A DNA stretch of 64,000 nt from Amborella trichopoda (GCF_000471905.2 NW_006499751.1:6627506-6691505); one strand, 5' to 3'; positions 11,141 to 22,390 are shown, counted from the stretch's first letter. Numbers and translations: made by a program. The notes: generated from the letters alone by a model not told the origin.

Positions 11141-12566
11141 TACCTTATTGGAAGGGGGCTTTGCTGGGGTTCGTCTAGTTCAGGTGCGTCCCACAGTTCA
11201 GTTCCTTGGGCATCGTCCGGGGCACCTTGACTCCTTTGAGCCCATTTTTCTTCAAAAGTCCAGCTTATAGGGGAGATGCTGCCAAATTTTCGCCAGGCCC
11301 TTATCTTCTTTTATTTTGACTCTTCATTGATTTCTTGCATAATTTTCCCAAACCAGGCTAGCAGGTTTGGTAAAAAATCTTCCCAAACCTTCGGTAAAAA
11401 ATCTTCCCAAGCCAGGCGTGCTAGGGATTGCCACCATTACTGGTGCCTGTTTAGTAGGAGGGGAGATCGTATTGTCACATCCCAAGTTTTTATATCATTA
11501 AAATACCTGAGATGAGACAGTCAATTCTTAATGAACTAAAGCAATTTAAGATTTTCACCATATATCGTATCAAAAGAAATTTTTATTATTCAGAAACTTT
11601 CAAAATTGTACAAAATCTATTTTACAACTTATGAGGATCTTTACATACATACAACTTTGACAAACAAAAGTTGGAAACGCTAATCTATCCATAACTATAA
11701 ACTTCTTCAAAGCTGCTCCTGCTATACACTCGGACAAGGAGACTGTAATTACGCTGAAAAATTTTACAATACCTTGATGTGTTTGGCTACTCAGTAAGTG
11801 ACCATTATTATCCTTAAAAAAATCATGATTGGAAAGTGTAAATATTTTCTAAAAGAATGCATAATATGAAGAAGAACAAACATGGAGAACATATTCCAAG
11901 TCAGAAACACGTAATTTAGCATAATTCATAAGATTTGAATGTATTCTCAACAAGTATATATATAATTCCTAAACATAAATGCTTAGTTTAGCATAATATA
12001 AAGGACTTCACAAAATACCCTACTGGTGTCCCAAGTAGGTCATCTATATACCCCACCAGCATCCTGGATGGGTCCACTCATATCTCACAGCCGTACCGGA
12101 TGAGTCCACATAAACACATGATTCATATCAAGATCAACAATAGTCTAACATTTTTCCAATTAAGTGTCAAATATAATCACATAAAGATTCACAACAACAT
12201 AAGTCTTGGAGTAGAAGCACAAACCTCAGGTCCTAGATCTCGGTCCAAGGTTAGAACTTCTACTATCCCACAGGAAGAAGCACCACCAATGGGTAAATCC
12301 GTTGGATAGTACCTCACACACGCGCACAGCCCCAGCACGCTTTTGATAGGCACTGACCTTACAAGACACGGCCCTCTCATTGCCATAATAGCGAGAGAAC
12401 GTTACACTACCAAAGGAGTCTCAATGAGTAGTGCCTCACATAGAGTTTTGGGGGTAAGACCTCCCAAACACAATCCACTCCTAACTCTCATCCTATCATA
12501 TAGAGTCAAGATAAGTCACAACTGCCGGCATAAATATCTCAGCAGATCATAATGGTCGCATGTTTT

Positions 12567-12757
12567 CATGTGCTCATATCTTATCAAAAGTATATTGCCA
12601 GGCGGACATATCTTATCAGAAGCATGTTGCCATGCACACATATCTTACCAGAAGCATATTGTCATGCACATATATCTTATTAAAAGCATGTTGCTATGCA
12701 CACATATCTTATCAGAAGCATGTTGTGATGCACACATATCTTATCAGAGGCATGTTG
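12567..12757. repeat. 32-bp minisatellite
   Basis: About six copies of a 32-bp unit of the form CACACATATCTTATCAGAAG then CATGTTGCCATG; successive GCATGTTG/GCATATTG motifs start at 12622 and 12654. The array lies inside the chromovirus LTR. The apparent open frames here are products of the repeat. Confidence 0.85.
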
Positions 12758-12849
12758 TCATTATTACAGTTAAATATAAAATTAGGTAAAATTTACAGTT
12801 TTGGCGTATTATAATTAAAGCATAAATATTTTTGAATATTATATAAATA

Positions 12850-13400
12850 TCAGTTTTCTTCAAATAATGATTTTATAGGAAAAAATAAAGTCACTTACAC
12901 ATAAGTTTATAATATCTAAAATTTATAACAATAAATGAAAATATTTCAAATTCATTGAAAGAGTAAATATCATAATTTACCGTATTTAAAATTCACAATA
13001 ATAAACGAAATATCATAATTTTATTGGAAGAGGAAGTACCAATTTTCAAATAATTATTTTATAGGAAAATGAGATCACTTACACATAAAACTTGCAGTGT
13101 CTAGAATTTATAATAATAAACAAACATAATCAAATTTATTTCTAATAATTTACATTGTCTAAAATTCCTAACAATAGGCAGAAATAATAATCTTATTAAA
13201 AGCAGACTATTTTACAAGAAAGTAAGGCCATCTATATATAACACTTATAATTCTAAAATTCTTGCAGGAGATATTATAATTAAATTTATAAATATATAAA
13301 ACTTGCAATATTGGCAATACTACAATTGAATGCAGAAATATTAGTTTTTCAATTGATAATTTTATCAGAAAATGAAGTCACTTACTTGACAAGATGCTTA
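12850..13400. repeat. Diverged tandem repeat of about 187 bp
   Basis: A block reading ATTTTATAGGAAAA, then a run with TCACTTACACATAA, then TCTAAAATTTATAA.AATAAA occurs near 12868 and 13055, with a more decayed third copy near 13210-13390. It is AT-rich and non-coding. Confidence 0.6.
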
Positions 13401-13982
13401 CGTTACTAAGAATAAGATCAAAGACTGAAAGGCCATTGCTCGGTTGAGTCCGAGTGATAGCCTTGTCACTGCCAGACAATACGACATGCCTTGTTGAGAG
13501 AGAGTCCTAGCCCCCTTGTTAATACTGATCCTTTAAAGGGGCCTTCTATGAGAAAGAGAGCATAACGAGAGAGAGACCTTTTAAATTATAACACCTCATG
13601 TAAGAGATGTCTTATAGCCTTTTATGAGAGAGTATTGGATTGCCACCTCATGTCCCATATAACACCTCATGTCCCATATACATAAGCAGGGAATATTGAA
13701 TTGCCAACGTAGGCGGTTGTACCCACCTTTGAAGGTTCAAACGATTGTAAAAGCTGGTGGACCAAAGGTCCATACTAACAAAATAGACCAACATAGTTTT
13801 TAAGTGGTTTTGAGACACTTAATTTTCAACAAAAAGCTAACTAGACTACATATTTTAAAATAAGAAGACCTCTTTCCAAACATATCAGGAAAGATAAAAA
13901 GAATGGTCCATACGGTGTATTCTTGACACAATGAACTATCACTCAAATCTATTTCTTTATATAGGTATTTTGTTTTATTTTT

Positions 13983-14201
13983 ATATTATTATTATTATTA
14001 TTATTACTATTACTATTATTATTACTATTACTATTACTATTACTAACTGTTACTATTACTATTACTATTACTATTACTATTACTATTACTATTACTATTA
14101 CTATTACTATTACTATTACTATTACTATTACTATTACTACTACTATTACTATTACTATTACAATTACTGTTACTATTACTATTACTATTATTATTATTAT
14201 T
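13983..14201. repeat. ATT/ACT trinucleotide microsatellite (about 219 bp)
   Basis: An almost pure run alternating TAT and TAC triplets, in places a hexanucleotide TACTAT repeat. It sits at the U3 start of the chromovirus LTR, close to the polypurine tract. Long Tyr-rich or Asn/Ser-rich frames through it are artefacts of the repeat. Confidence 0.95.
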
Positions 14202-14229
14202 CCATTTCAGAAAAAATTGGGATGTCACA

Positions 14230-14242
14230 TTCTCCCCCCTTA
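14230..14242 (-). promoter_or_regulatory. Polypurine tract of the chromovirus
   Basis: On the minus strand this reads TAAGGGGGGAGAA directly before the LTR start TGTGACATCCC. This is the usual place and composition of the plus-strand primer of an LTR retrotransposon, and it sets the element's direction. Confidence 0.85.
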
Positions 14243-14329
14243 TAGAAATTTAGTCCTCTATATTTTTCGTAGCTGATTGCTAAAAAAGAAAGGGGCATTT
14301 TTTTTTTTTTTTCAGGATCTTATCTTCTC

Positions 14330-15258
14330 GTTCCTAAGTGGATTCTTCCCTCGAATGGTATTGCCACAATACACATACTAGAGGAATCTCCTTTTTACGT
14401 AACATCTGCACCCTCCTATCCAATATCAGAATTGGTTGCTTAATGAAGGTCAAGTCCCCTCTAATCGTTATAGGCTTATATTTATGGACATAGGCTAAGT
14501 CAGGCTGATACTTTTGCAATAAAGATATATGAAAAACATTATGGATGTTAGCCAACTCGGACAGTAAGGAAAGTCTATATGTCACGCTTTCGACCTTCTC
14601 CGGGATTTTAAGGTGTTTGATGCAGCGTGGGTTCAACTTCCCTTCCTTGCCGAACCTCATGATGCCCTTTGTTGGTGACACTTTTAGGAAGATCTGATCA
14701 CCCACCTCGAATTCCAGGTGTCTCCTTCGATTATCGGTGTAACTCTTTTATCGACTTTGGGCTATCTTACGCCTTTCTCGAATCAAAGCTCTCTTATTGG
14801 AGGTCACTTGGATGATTTTCTACCCCAAAATCCTTCTCTCACCAATCTCATCCCATCTGATGGGTGACTTGCATTTCTTTCTATATACAGCTTCGTATAG
14901 TGCCATTTGAATACTAGCATGAAAATTGTTATTATAGGAAAATTCAATCAAGGGTAAATGATCATCCAGCTTCTTTTAAAGTTTCTAAAATAGGCCCTTA
15001 GCATATCTTTCATGGTACAAATGGTTCTTTCTGATCGTCCATCAGCTTAGGGGTGAAAGGCCGTGCTGAAGGTGAGTCTCATCTCTAGGGATGATTGCAG
15101 CCTAATCTAAAATCTAGAGGTAAAATCAGTGTTCATGTCTGACATAATATCGATCGGAGCTCCATACAACCTCACTATCTATTTGATGTAGAACTGAGCC
15201 AGTCGGTCCAAAGTATAGGTTGCGCAGATCGGCAAGAAGTGGGTAGTTTTGTCAGTCA
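14330..15258 (-). pseudogene. Fossil integrase region of the chromovirus
   Basis: The minus strand at 14705-14334 is open and matches the integrase C-terminal part of Tekay/Del elements: GDQIFLKVSPTKGIMRFGK, then NVFHISLLQKYQPD, then LDRRVQMLRKKEIPLV. Above it come DNRRRHLEFEVGD, IRWDEIGERRILG and LPLIEFSYNNNFHASIQMA. At 15179-15258 the core-domain start HFLPICATYTLDRLAQFYIK is visible. Integrase joins the cDNA ends to host DNA in the nucleus. A chromodomain-like tail (LPLVCVLW...) probably follows the C-terminal part. It is a fossil with few breaks in this stretch. Confidence 0.85.
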
Positions 15259-15260
15259 AT

Positions 15261-16957
15261 TGGTTAGATGCCTCGATCTCACCCTCCGAGTCGGGATGAT
15301 TTGATGGCATGGTTTCGGGTTCGAGATGGACCTGGGACCTGAGACCGCTCTCTAGGGAACCGCATAAGGATGATGCAGGCAAAAATACTAACCTGTGAGA
15401 GAGGAATTGAGTTGTGAGGTGAGACTTACCTCACATAGGTGCGTGACACGCTCAGGCTAACTCATATGGGTGCTCTCTTAGATCACATAGAATGCCCCCC
15501 TGGCCTATGGCTAATTCCAAATCATCTCCCTGGGCTTATTTCTTCTAACCTGCGACCACACACATACATTAGAATACAAACAAGTGGGTCTGAGGACCCC
15601 ACCTTGTCATAGGGTGAGCGCACATGTGCATGTGTACTCGAAGAAAAATGAAAAATAACATGATGGAGTTCACGTCAATTCGATAGACTTATGACGTCTC
15701 CTTGACGAGGGACTCTTAGTACATATCTTATAGTAAAGAAAGAAAGACAAGGGGTGAGATAGAGAGAGTGAAAGAGAAGAAAAGAAGAAAGAAAGAAGAT
15801 TTTGAAGGCCAATATGCTTTTCACCTAGTAGTCCAAAGAAAAGAAAGGGAAAGAAATTGAAGGCAGGTCTGCTTTTCACCTAGTACTCCAAAGAAATAAA
15901 GAAAGAAGAAATTGAAGGCTGGTCTACTCACCCAGTAGTCCAAAGCTAATGTATATTTTGGAAAACAGAGAGAAAAGGAAGTAAAAGAATGAAGGCTAAT
16001 ATGTCTTTCTATTAGTCCTCTAGAGAAAATGTATAGTTTAAAGAGAAAAGAGAAACAAAGCCTGGTCTGGCGCAACAAGTAGACGGGCACGGTAACTAGA
16101 CCAGCAAGATCGTTAGCGTGCTCCAAGACGAGACTGGCACGGGGACTGGCCTGGTGCAGCGACTAGTCTGACACGACAGTTAGACCGGCACAATAACTAG
16201 ACCGGCACGAAGGTTAGGCTGCTCGGTGACAAACTAGCACAACAACACAAGACTCAGCCTGCTCTCTGGTCAAATGAGCAAAGGAGAGAGAAAAGAGAAA
16301 GGAGAAAGAGATCATGCTCAGTAGTATGTACTGTCGTGCAAGACAAAGAAGAAAAAAGAGAGAAAGAAGTGTCATGCCTAATAGTGTGTGCTTCCGCTCA
16401 AGACAGGAAGGGGGAGGGAAACTGCTATGCGTGACAGAGAGAAGAAAGAAGAGAGATAGGGTCGCGCTCAACAGTGTTCACTACTGTACGAGATAAAAAA
16501 AAGAGGGAAGAAAGAGAAGGTTGCACTCGGCAGTGTTCACTACCACGCACCACAGAAAAGAGGAAAAAGAGAGAGAAGGTCGCACTCGACAATGTTCACT
16601 ACTGTGCATGATGAAATAAAGAAAGAAGAGAGAGAGGGTTGTGCTCCACAGTGTTCACTACCGTGCATGACAAAAGAGAGGAAGAATAGAGAGAAGGTCG
16701 TGCTTAGCAATGTTCGCTGCCGTGCACGATACGAGAAAGAAAGAAGAGAGAGAAGGTCATCCTCGATAGTGTTCACTACTGTGCATAATAGAAGAACAAA
16801 ATAAGAGAAAAAAAGGAAAGAAGAAGAGAGAGAAAGGAAAGAATAAGAGAAAAAAAGGAAAGAAGAAGAGAGAGAAAGTTGTGCTCGGTAGTGTTCATTG
16901 TCGTGCACAACATAAGAGAGGAACAAGAGAGACAAGGTCACGCTCAATTAGTGTTGA
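15261..16957 (-). repeat. LTR piece of X (subfamily C; U5 side only)
   Basis: It begins TGGTTAGATGCCTCGATCTC, as the other LTRs do, and keeps the U5 blocks GTGAGAGAGGAATT (15394) and GGGTGCTCTCTTAGATCACA (from 15470). It then has a purine-rich stretch and a 60-bp hairpin array. U3 as seen in E1-E6 was not recognised before the sequence changes near 16957. The base pattern of 15660-16250 repeats the phrase GGTCTGCTTTTCACCTAGTA. Confidence 0.7.
16440..16957. repeat. 60-bp hairpin minisatellite (type C)
   Basis: Units of about 60 bp alternate a purine spacer (GAAAGAAGAGAGAGAAGG) with a palindromic half reading GTGCTCGGCAGTG-TTC-ACTACCGTGCA in its best form. Motifs AGTGTTCACTA or close forms recur near 16469, 16529, 16590, 16648, 16708, 16767, 16889 and 16948. 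Pairing of the two arms is partial, about 8 to 11 of 13 positions in the units I checked. An AAAGGAAAGAAGAAGAGAG duplication interrupts the array at 16800-16870. Confidence 0.75.
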
Positions 16958-17242
16958 TAAAAGCCTTCCGACAAATGTCTTCTCATCATTTAACGCTTCC
17001 AACAGGCAGGCCTGTTCCAGTAGGGACCTCATGGTTATTGAGGATGAAGAGCCCCTTATTTCTGAGAATGAACCGCATCCCTTTCTTAAATCACCTATCT
17101 CTGGAGGTGAGAGAGAGCCACGCATCTTCTGATCGAAGGGATCCCATCATAGGTTCAGCCTTGGTGGTCACCTCCTTTTCAGGATAGGTTATTCATCCTC
17201 TTGTCTGGCGCACTCGGGGGGGGCTTTGTTTTATCATAGGCC

Positions 17243-17905
17243 ATGATGCCTTTCCCTATACAAGTCACCAGGCTTAATCACCGTAATGTTTCTGCAGAAA
17301 ATGGACTTGATCTTCTTAGAATCGCTAATCAACTCTTCAGCTGGGCTTCTCTCTTCGAATTCGTCGTGTTTTCTTTTTTGGCGAACAGGCTGATAGACAA
17401 CCTCTTAGACTTCAATGTTCCTTGCACAGACTTGTTCAAAGAAAAAGTGACTGAAGTGACTTGCCAGGCTAAGGAAATTATTCTTTTAGAAGAATTAACT
17501 TTTATTGAGGAATATCCCCCCATGAGGCCTTTACTTAGGCTCTTTCCTAGTCCTTTGACTGTCACGGATTCTGCAGCGGCACACTTGGGTAATGTTAGAA
17601 CCAACTTGTTCATGAGCCAATTCGTTCACCTAGATTCTGAGATTTCAGAGGTTCCTACGATATTTCAAGAAATCACAAGTTTTGAAAGTGAGGATGACAT
17701 GGTAATTCTTGAACATAACATCGACGATTTCAAAGGCTTGCTTGATGTGGCCCCTGAGGTAGGAAAATATCCATTTTCGCCTCAACTGGTACGTCGGGAA
17801 TACCCTCCCTTGGTCAGAAAGTTTGCCCTCATTCAGGCAACAGCCCTGAAGGATGGAATCAAGTGGTTACAACAAGACCATTATGGGCTTAGCTTTGAGA
17901 ATTAG
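17243..17905 (+). CDS. Unrecognised 220-codon open frame, antisense to X
   Basis: This is the longest unexplained open frame outside the gag regions. The product is about 220 residues with no family I recognise. It is mixed in composition, not repeat-derived, with acidic stretches (EEYPPM; SFESEDDMVILEHNIDD) and a hydrophobic part near residues 35-50 (ASLFEFVVFSFLANRLIDN). It is followed by an AT-rich stretch to about 18180 that looks like a plant 3' untranslated end (TTTTGTAA, then TTGTAATTCCC). It lies on the strand opposite to X, between the LTR piece and the protease side. Antisense extra frames near the 3' end are known in several Tat-lineage elements, so an antisense element gene is the leading guess. 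A captured host fragment is the alternative. The start at 17243 is only the first ATG. Coding-like sequence also precedes it (16950-17130). Confidence 0.4.
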   Translation: MMPFPIQVTRLNHRNVSAENGLDLLRIANQLFSWASLFEFVVFSFLANRLIDNLLDFNVPCTDLFKEKVTEVTCQAKEIILLEELTFIEEYPPMRPLLRLFPSPLTVTDSAAAHLGNVRTNLFMSQFVHLDSEISEVPTIFQEITSFESEDDMVILEHNIDDFKGLLDVAPEVGKYPFSPQLVRREYPPLVRKFALIQATALKDGIKWLQQDHYGLSFEN

Positions 17906-18177
17906 ATGGATATTTTGACTTATAGTTCCTTGTATACAAATTGCCAGTGATAATAACAAAAATTTCTTCCTTCACCCTTTTGTAACAGTCTCCAAAAATG
18001 GTTCTCCTTCTTCTTTTTTTTGTTGTAAAGGAAAGAAGCTTGTAATTCCCTTTTGATTTGTAAAAGAAACAATTATTTTGCCTTTTCTTTCTACTTCATT
18101 ACCTTCACTCTTTCATGGTTTGAGACGAAAAGGAATAGTCCATTCCTTGCTTCATCTTGTGGTAGCTTGTTGTGACT

Positions 18178-18870
18178 TCATAGTTCATGGTTCCTCACCC
18201 CTGAGTGTTTGATTGGATATGTCTCATAGCTCATGGTTCTCATGATTTGATGAGCTTGCTCGCCGTAAATGCTCCAGCCTGGGGGAGTTTTGGCTTTGAC
18301 TCGAGGTACACTTCTTATGAGTTCATCATAAGTCATGGTCTTAGGAACAAACTCTTTTAAGTGCTTTGAAGCGATGCGCATAACCTTTAGTTGACTCTGG
18401 AGGCTACACACCTCGCTTCTCTGCTCCACCATAGGGTCTTGCTCGTGAGAGCCTGAGGGCTGACTCTTGTCGGTTTGTACATCTTCGATGACTCCGAAGA
18501 AGTGTAAGTCCTTCTTTTGGCTAACGACTATCGCCTTGTTCAAGGAGGAGGGAACTTGGAGCACCTTCCGTGGCAGTTGGTGCACCAGTTCTACCTCTAG
18601 AAGAGCGATGGGGACATGCAGAACCTTTTGCTGGTTTGATGTGTAGATGACCCTTGGTGCAGGAAGGTCCACCTCTAGGGCTTCCTCAGGCTCAAGGACT
18701 ACTTTTGATTCGTCATTTTGTTCTGGTGGATCAGAAGTAGAAGGAGAAGCTTTACCTTCAGGAGAGGATATCATGACCTCGAAGAGGTGGCAAGGTATAC
18801 GTGGGTGGATGGGGGTCAAAGGGAGGATATTGTCTTGTCTTTCCTTTTCTTTGAATATATCCATGATCAT
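18178..18870 (-). pseudogene. Fossil pol segment beyond the protease of X
   Basis: This 230-codon minus-strand frame lies directly past the protease of X, where Tat/Ogre elements have a poorly conserved stretch before the reverse transcriptase. It is rich in charged residues and Ser/Pro (SPSTSDPPEQNDESKVVLEP). No catalytic domain was recognised. In Ogre elements an intron is known between protease and reverse transcriptase; nothing here proves one. Confidence 0.5.
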
Positions 18871-18906
18871 TTTCCCTAGGTCCTCAATGTTGTCATGAGA
18901 CGAAGG

Positions 18907-19508
18907 TCATGTCTCTCTCACAAACTTTCGCTCATCATCTTTTGACTTTTCTAGTGCTGGGAGGTTGATGAAATAGTATTTGGCATCGGCATAGTGAGTC
19001 TCAGCTACGGCGAATGATCTTTTGTCAGCATAGAACGTGTGTTGTCTTCCATCTTGGTTGTACTTGAAACATTGGTGAACCGTAGAAAGAACCAACACCT
19101 GATCGTGAATCCAAGGACGACCAAGCAGGATGTTGTAAGAGGTATCAGTGTCGCTTAGATGGAACTGAGCGTAATCGTTGAGGTCACTGATCTTGAGGAG
19201 AAGACACACCGCCCCGGCTGGATTTTCTCTTGATTAGTTGAAACCTACACAGTGATGTGGGTAGGAGTGAGATCGTCAAACCATATTCCTAGTCGAGTGA
19301 GAATCCTTCTTGGAATCAGGTTAACAGTTGACCCTCCATCCAGCATAATCCGATTGAGGGGGTAGGCGTGCAGTTCACCATTCACGAAGAGGGGGCGATT
19401 ATGGAATTTGCCTTCCAACTGAAGGTCATCTTTGGAAAAGGAGATCACCAGGCACCCGCTTAGAATGGCTGAGTCAACCTTAATAGATTCTACCATAGTC
19501 TTGTACAC
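18907..19508 (-). pseudogene. Fossil retropepsin-like protease region of X
   Basis: The minus strand at 19508-19245 carries LDGGSTVNLIPRRILTRLG, matching the aspartic protease active-site region of Tat/Athila-type elements (DGGS form). The second half at 19209-18907 carries DTSYNILLGRPWIHDQ, the usual flap/C-terminal block (ILLGRPWIH), then VHQCFKY. The enzyme would cleave the Gag-Pol precursor. It lies between gag and the 18178-18870 segment. It is a fossil. Confidence 0.8.
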
Positions 19509-19663
19509 CTCTAGGTTAGAAAGAGCTTAGTCCAGAGCCATACGATAGTCTCTAGACAACAGGAGGGCATCATAGATAGTTTAATAGGTTGAAAGCTTTC
19601 TCAAGTTCCCAATTACATCGTATTTTACTTTACCTTCATTTGTCTTCTGTGTTCCTAATCCAG

Positions 19664-22390
19664 TCACTGGTGTAGGTGGTAGGGTAGGCTTTGGTTGAGT
19701 TTTTGTTCAGCCGGTGAGATTTGGGTTGATGGGATAGTAATAGGATAGTCTATCAGGGATATAGAGGTTTGAAGTTTGGGCTTACAAAAAAGTGAAGGAT
19801 CGGGAAACTTGAGGACCTTGAGCTTTTGAGGTGTGGGCTGTAGCCTCTTTCCCGATCTTAGACTAATTTGCCCCGTGCTGGCTGGTACTTCCAAGATTTG
19901 CACCATGTGGGAGGCTTCTTTATAGGAGGGGCTTGAGGATGACTCAGTTTTGGATCGGTTGCCAGGTGTAGGCGGCTGTCGAGAATCCTACCGCCTGTGC
20001 AAGCATTTCTCTAAGGTGCTCTTGCTGCGGCATGGTGAGGCTGGTGTCTTCGAGCTCTCTGTTGAGAGAGTCGAAGTCTGGGCACCGTTGAGCAGCACCT
20101 GTAGAAGAAATAGAGGAGGGGGGAGGAGAAGAAGGGTTAGAACATTCCGGATAACTTTTTACATCATCGCCAGAATTGGACGCTTGCAAGGGTATTTAAG
20201 ATCATGCCCCGCTTTGACCGTTGTAGGGTGCTTTTAACGTCGTCGCCCATTTTGGCCAACTCTTGAGATATTGATGACTTTGGGTCGTCTGCCTATTTGG
20301 ATAATAAGATGAGGCGAGCTGCACCTAGGATGAAGTCCCTCAAGGTTGTCAGCAGAGGAAGGAGCCTAAGGAATTCTTCGTCAACTGGTGGTTGAGGAGG
20401 ACGGTTCCTTTGGCGAGCTGACTTAGGTGTTCACCATCTCCTTCGGGATCCCTGAGGGGGTGTTTGGATCGCCTTGTTAGGTTGGTGAGTAGCCTCAGCT
20501 TGGTAGACTGCCTCACGTTTAAGGGATTTGAGTCTACTTCTTCCATGGTAGACTTCCTAGGGACGAGAGGTCGAGGGCTCTGAGGGATCCAGTACATGCT
20601 TGTGAGGGGATTATAGCATGGTTTCCTCTTGGACGGGAGCGAGGTCTCAGATGTTTTTTGGGAGAACTGCACAAACGATGATGCCTTGTTGGACTTTCTT
20701 CCTGACTTGTTGGACTTTCTCCGTGACTATGGCCTCGAACCCAAAGAAGTCTTTGAGTACGTGGTCCCACACTTGATGGTATGGGCACCGAAGTTTTTCC
20801 TTGCCCCTGGCAAGATGCTTAGGCTATCTGGCAGACATGGGGGTGACGAGACCCTAGTGGAGCATTGCTTCAAAGTGGGCCTAGAGAGGATCTTACCCGG
20901 AGTTTCCCTAGCTTACAATGGGAGGTCTTCTTATTCAGGAAGGAGAGGGAAGTAAGGGCATCTTGTCTGGTCACCTTGAACATTTTAGCACTGCTGCATC
21001 TTCTCGGCCAAGAGCTTATGGAAGCAAGTGCACTCGCTGATGTCATGGCCTCGTATCTAATGGTATCCAGAGGTTCACGATCCCTGGAGCAAGAACCTTA
21101 GGCCGCCTTGTCGGCTTTGGGACGACGATTCCTTCTCCAAGCATCATGGAGAAAAATGAATGAAGGATAGCGGGTGCCCCATCATCTTTCTGGATAGTGA
21201 CTATGTGAGATGCCTCAGCTGCCCCGAATGCCTTTTTCAGCTCTTCGAGCTTTATCTGACCCTTGTTGATAAGGGTTTCAATAGTGTCGTTGAGCTTATA
21301 GCAGCTGTGAGTGGGGTGGCTTACTCTCCTGTGATAGGCGCAGTACCTCTCATTTGCCTCCTACCCTGACAGCTCTACAGTGGTGACCTATGATAGCCAG
21401 AGTGTGTTCTGTGCTAACAGCAGTTGCAGCATTGCAGGGGTCCACTTTGTGTTAAAGGGGTAAACCTTATTCTGATGCTGGGTCTAGTAGTCGTTCCGTT
21501 TACTTTTTTTAGGAGGCGGGACCATGTTGTAGGACTGCTGCTTGCTCCCGACCTAAGGCGTCTTTACCTTGGAGAGGTCGAGAGTTTGAGGAGTTGCGCC
21601 TTTAGTGTTAGTTATGGTGACGGCCGTGCTGATTACTGCCTTTTGATTGCCTCAACTGCTGGAGTGAGCGTTTGAGGCCGAGGGTTGCTAGCGAGAGCTA
21701 CCGTGCTTAAACTATCCCTCAATAAAAATTTTCTTAGAGATGAGTTCTGATATGGAGGGTGGATTGGATGCTTGACATTTAGAGCGATCTCGGGAAGCAT
21801 GTTCTGTATGCAAGTCTGGACTGCTTCCTTCTCAGTCATGGGGGTTGCATGGAAGGTTATCATGTCTCTCCATCGAGGGATGAACTTGTCAATCGGCTCA
21901 CCAGGTTCTTGCATCAGAGTCAGGAGGTCGATGGTCTCCACATTCCTTTGAACTTCGTAGAAGCGTTGGTAGAACAACTGCTCCATTTCTTGCCAAGTGC
22001 GCACCGAGTTTGGAGGCAACCCGGCATACCATTGAAAAGCTGGTCCTTTGAGAGCCTCGACGAACTAGGGGAGGGGAAGTCATCTGTCAGTTGCCGTCTT
22101 CAGACAGGCTGCTTGGAACTGGGCAGTATGTTGATGAGAAGAAGTAGTACCATTGAACAGGGGGAGTTTTCCTTTTCGATTGTTTGGGGGAAACGACACC
22201 TGGTCGATGTACGAAGGATATGGCTTTTGCTACAATGGCGTCTCCTGTATGCCTAGGACCTTATTCTTGAGGCTATGAGCCACCATGGCATTCATGTCAG
22301 CTTGCGTGACCCCACGAGAAGGAGAGCTGTTTTGAGAGACCGGCGAGGGAGTGTGCCCGAGAGCTGTGTCCTCACCAGTCGAGAAGTTCG
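19664..22390 (-). pseudogene. Fossil gag region of X
   Basis: Recognisable minus-strand blocks are PPNSVRTWQEMEQLFYQRFY with VQRNVETIDLLTLMQEPGEP and KFIPRWRDMITFHA at 22019-21633 (capsid-like core), the zinc-knuckle-like stretch near 21300, and the tail FDSLNRELEDTSLTMPQQ near 20090-20000, matching FEALDRDFKGINLSRTQ of E4. The protein would form the particle and bind RNA. Homologous blocks are in E1, E3, E4 and E6. It is broken by several changes. Confidence 0.75.

Larger units (their letters stand above)
8199..11472 (-). mobile_element. E0: 3' non-coding part of a related minus-strand element
   Basis: No gag or pol was recognised. The region is assigned to the same family because 8480-8830 matches the start of the 3' non-coding regions of E2 (27950-28270), E4 (45650-45960) and E5 (58530-58800). 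Shared phrases include GCATCAACTTGCTTATTGG, a GGGTTTTCACCTGAAT block and repeated CATGGTTTCATGACCATG-like motifs. It then passes into several private tandem repeats (8960-9545, 9930-10175, 10740-11140). E1 appears inserted at its low end and the chromovirus LTR starts at 11473. Confidence 0.6.
11473..14229 (-). repeat. LTR of the chromovirus (about 2.76 kb)
   Basis: The boundaries are TGTCACATCCCAAG at 11473 and TTGGGATGTCACA ending at 14229, next to the polypurine tract. It is strongly AT-rich apart from 12000-12560 and holds three internal repeats: a 32-bp array (12567-12757), a diverged repeat of about 187 bp (12850-13400) and a trinucleotide tract (13983-14201). No coding region is supported inside it. 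Confidence 0.8.
11473..15260 (-). mobile_element. Tekay/Del-type chromovirus (Ty3/gypsy), partial fossil
   Basis: On the minus strand the order is integrase (from 15258 down to about 14330), polypurine tract (14230-14242) and an LTR (11473-14229). The LTR ends TGTGACATCCC and GGGATGTGACA, an inverted terminal form usual in this group. The integrase reads into the LTR of X at 15261, so X inserted into it. The second LTR, gag, protease and reverse transcriptase of this element are not in the window. It is broken. Confidence 0.8.
15261..22390 (-). mobile_element. X: Tat/Ogre-like element, partial fossil
   Basis: On the minus strand the parts are gag (22390 down to about 19664), protease (19508-18907), a following segment (18870-18178), then a region with an open frame on the opposite strand (17243-17905), then an LTR piece (15261-16957) sitting in the chromovirus integrase. 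No reverse transcriptase or integrase was recognised. That all these parts belong to one insertion is inferred from their order and strand; it is not proven. It is broken, with several disabling changes. The gag start abuts the plus-strand gag tail of Y near 22390. Confidence 0.65.

Noticed and set aside
13931-14245. Tyr-rich (plus) and Asn/Ser-rich (minus) open frames
   Set aside because: They are translations of a TAT/TAC microsatellite inside an LTR.
16944-16948. TCAAT as a second target copy of the X LTR (first copy at 15256-15260)
   Set aside because: The bases belong to a hairpin unit of the array, and the sequence beyond does not continue the chromovirus integrase.
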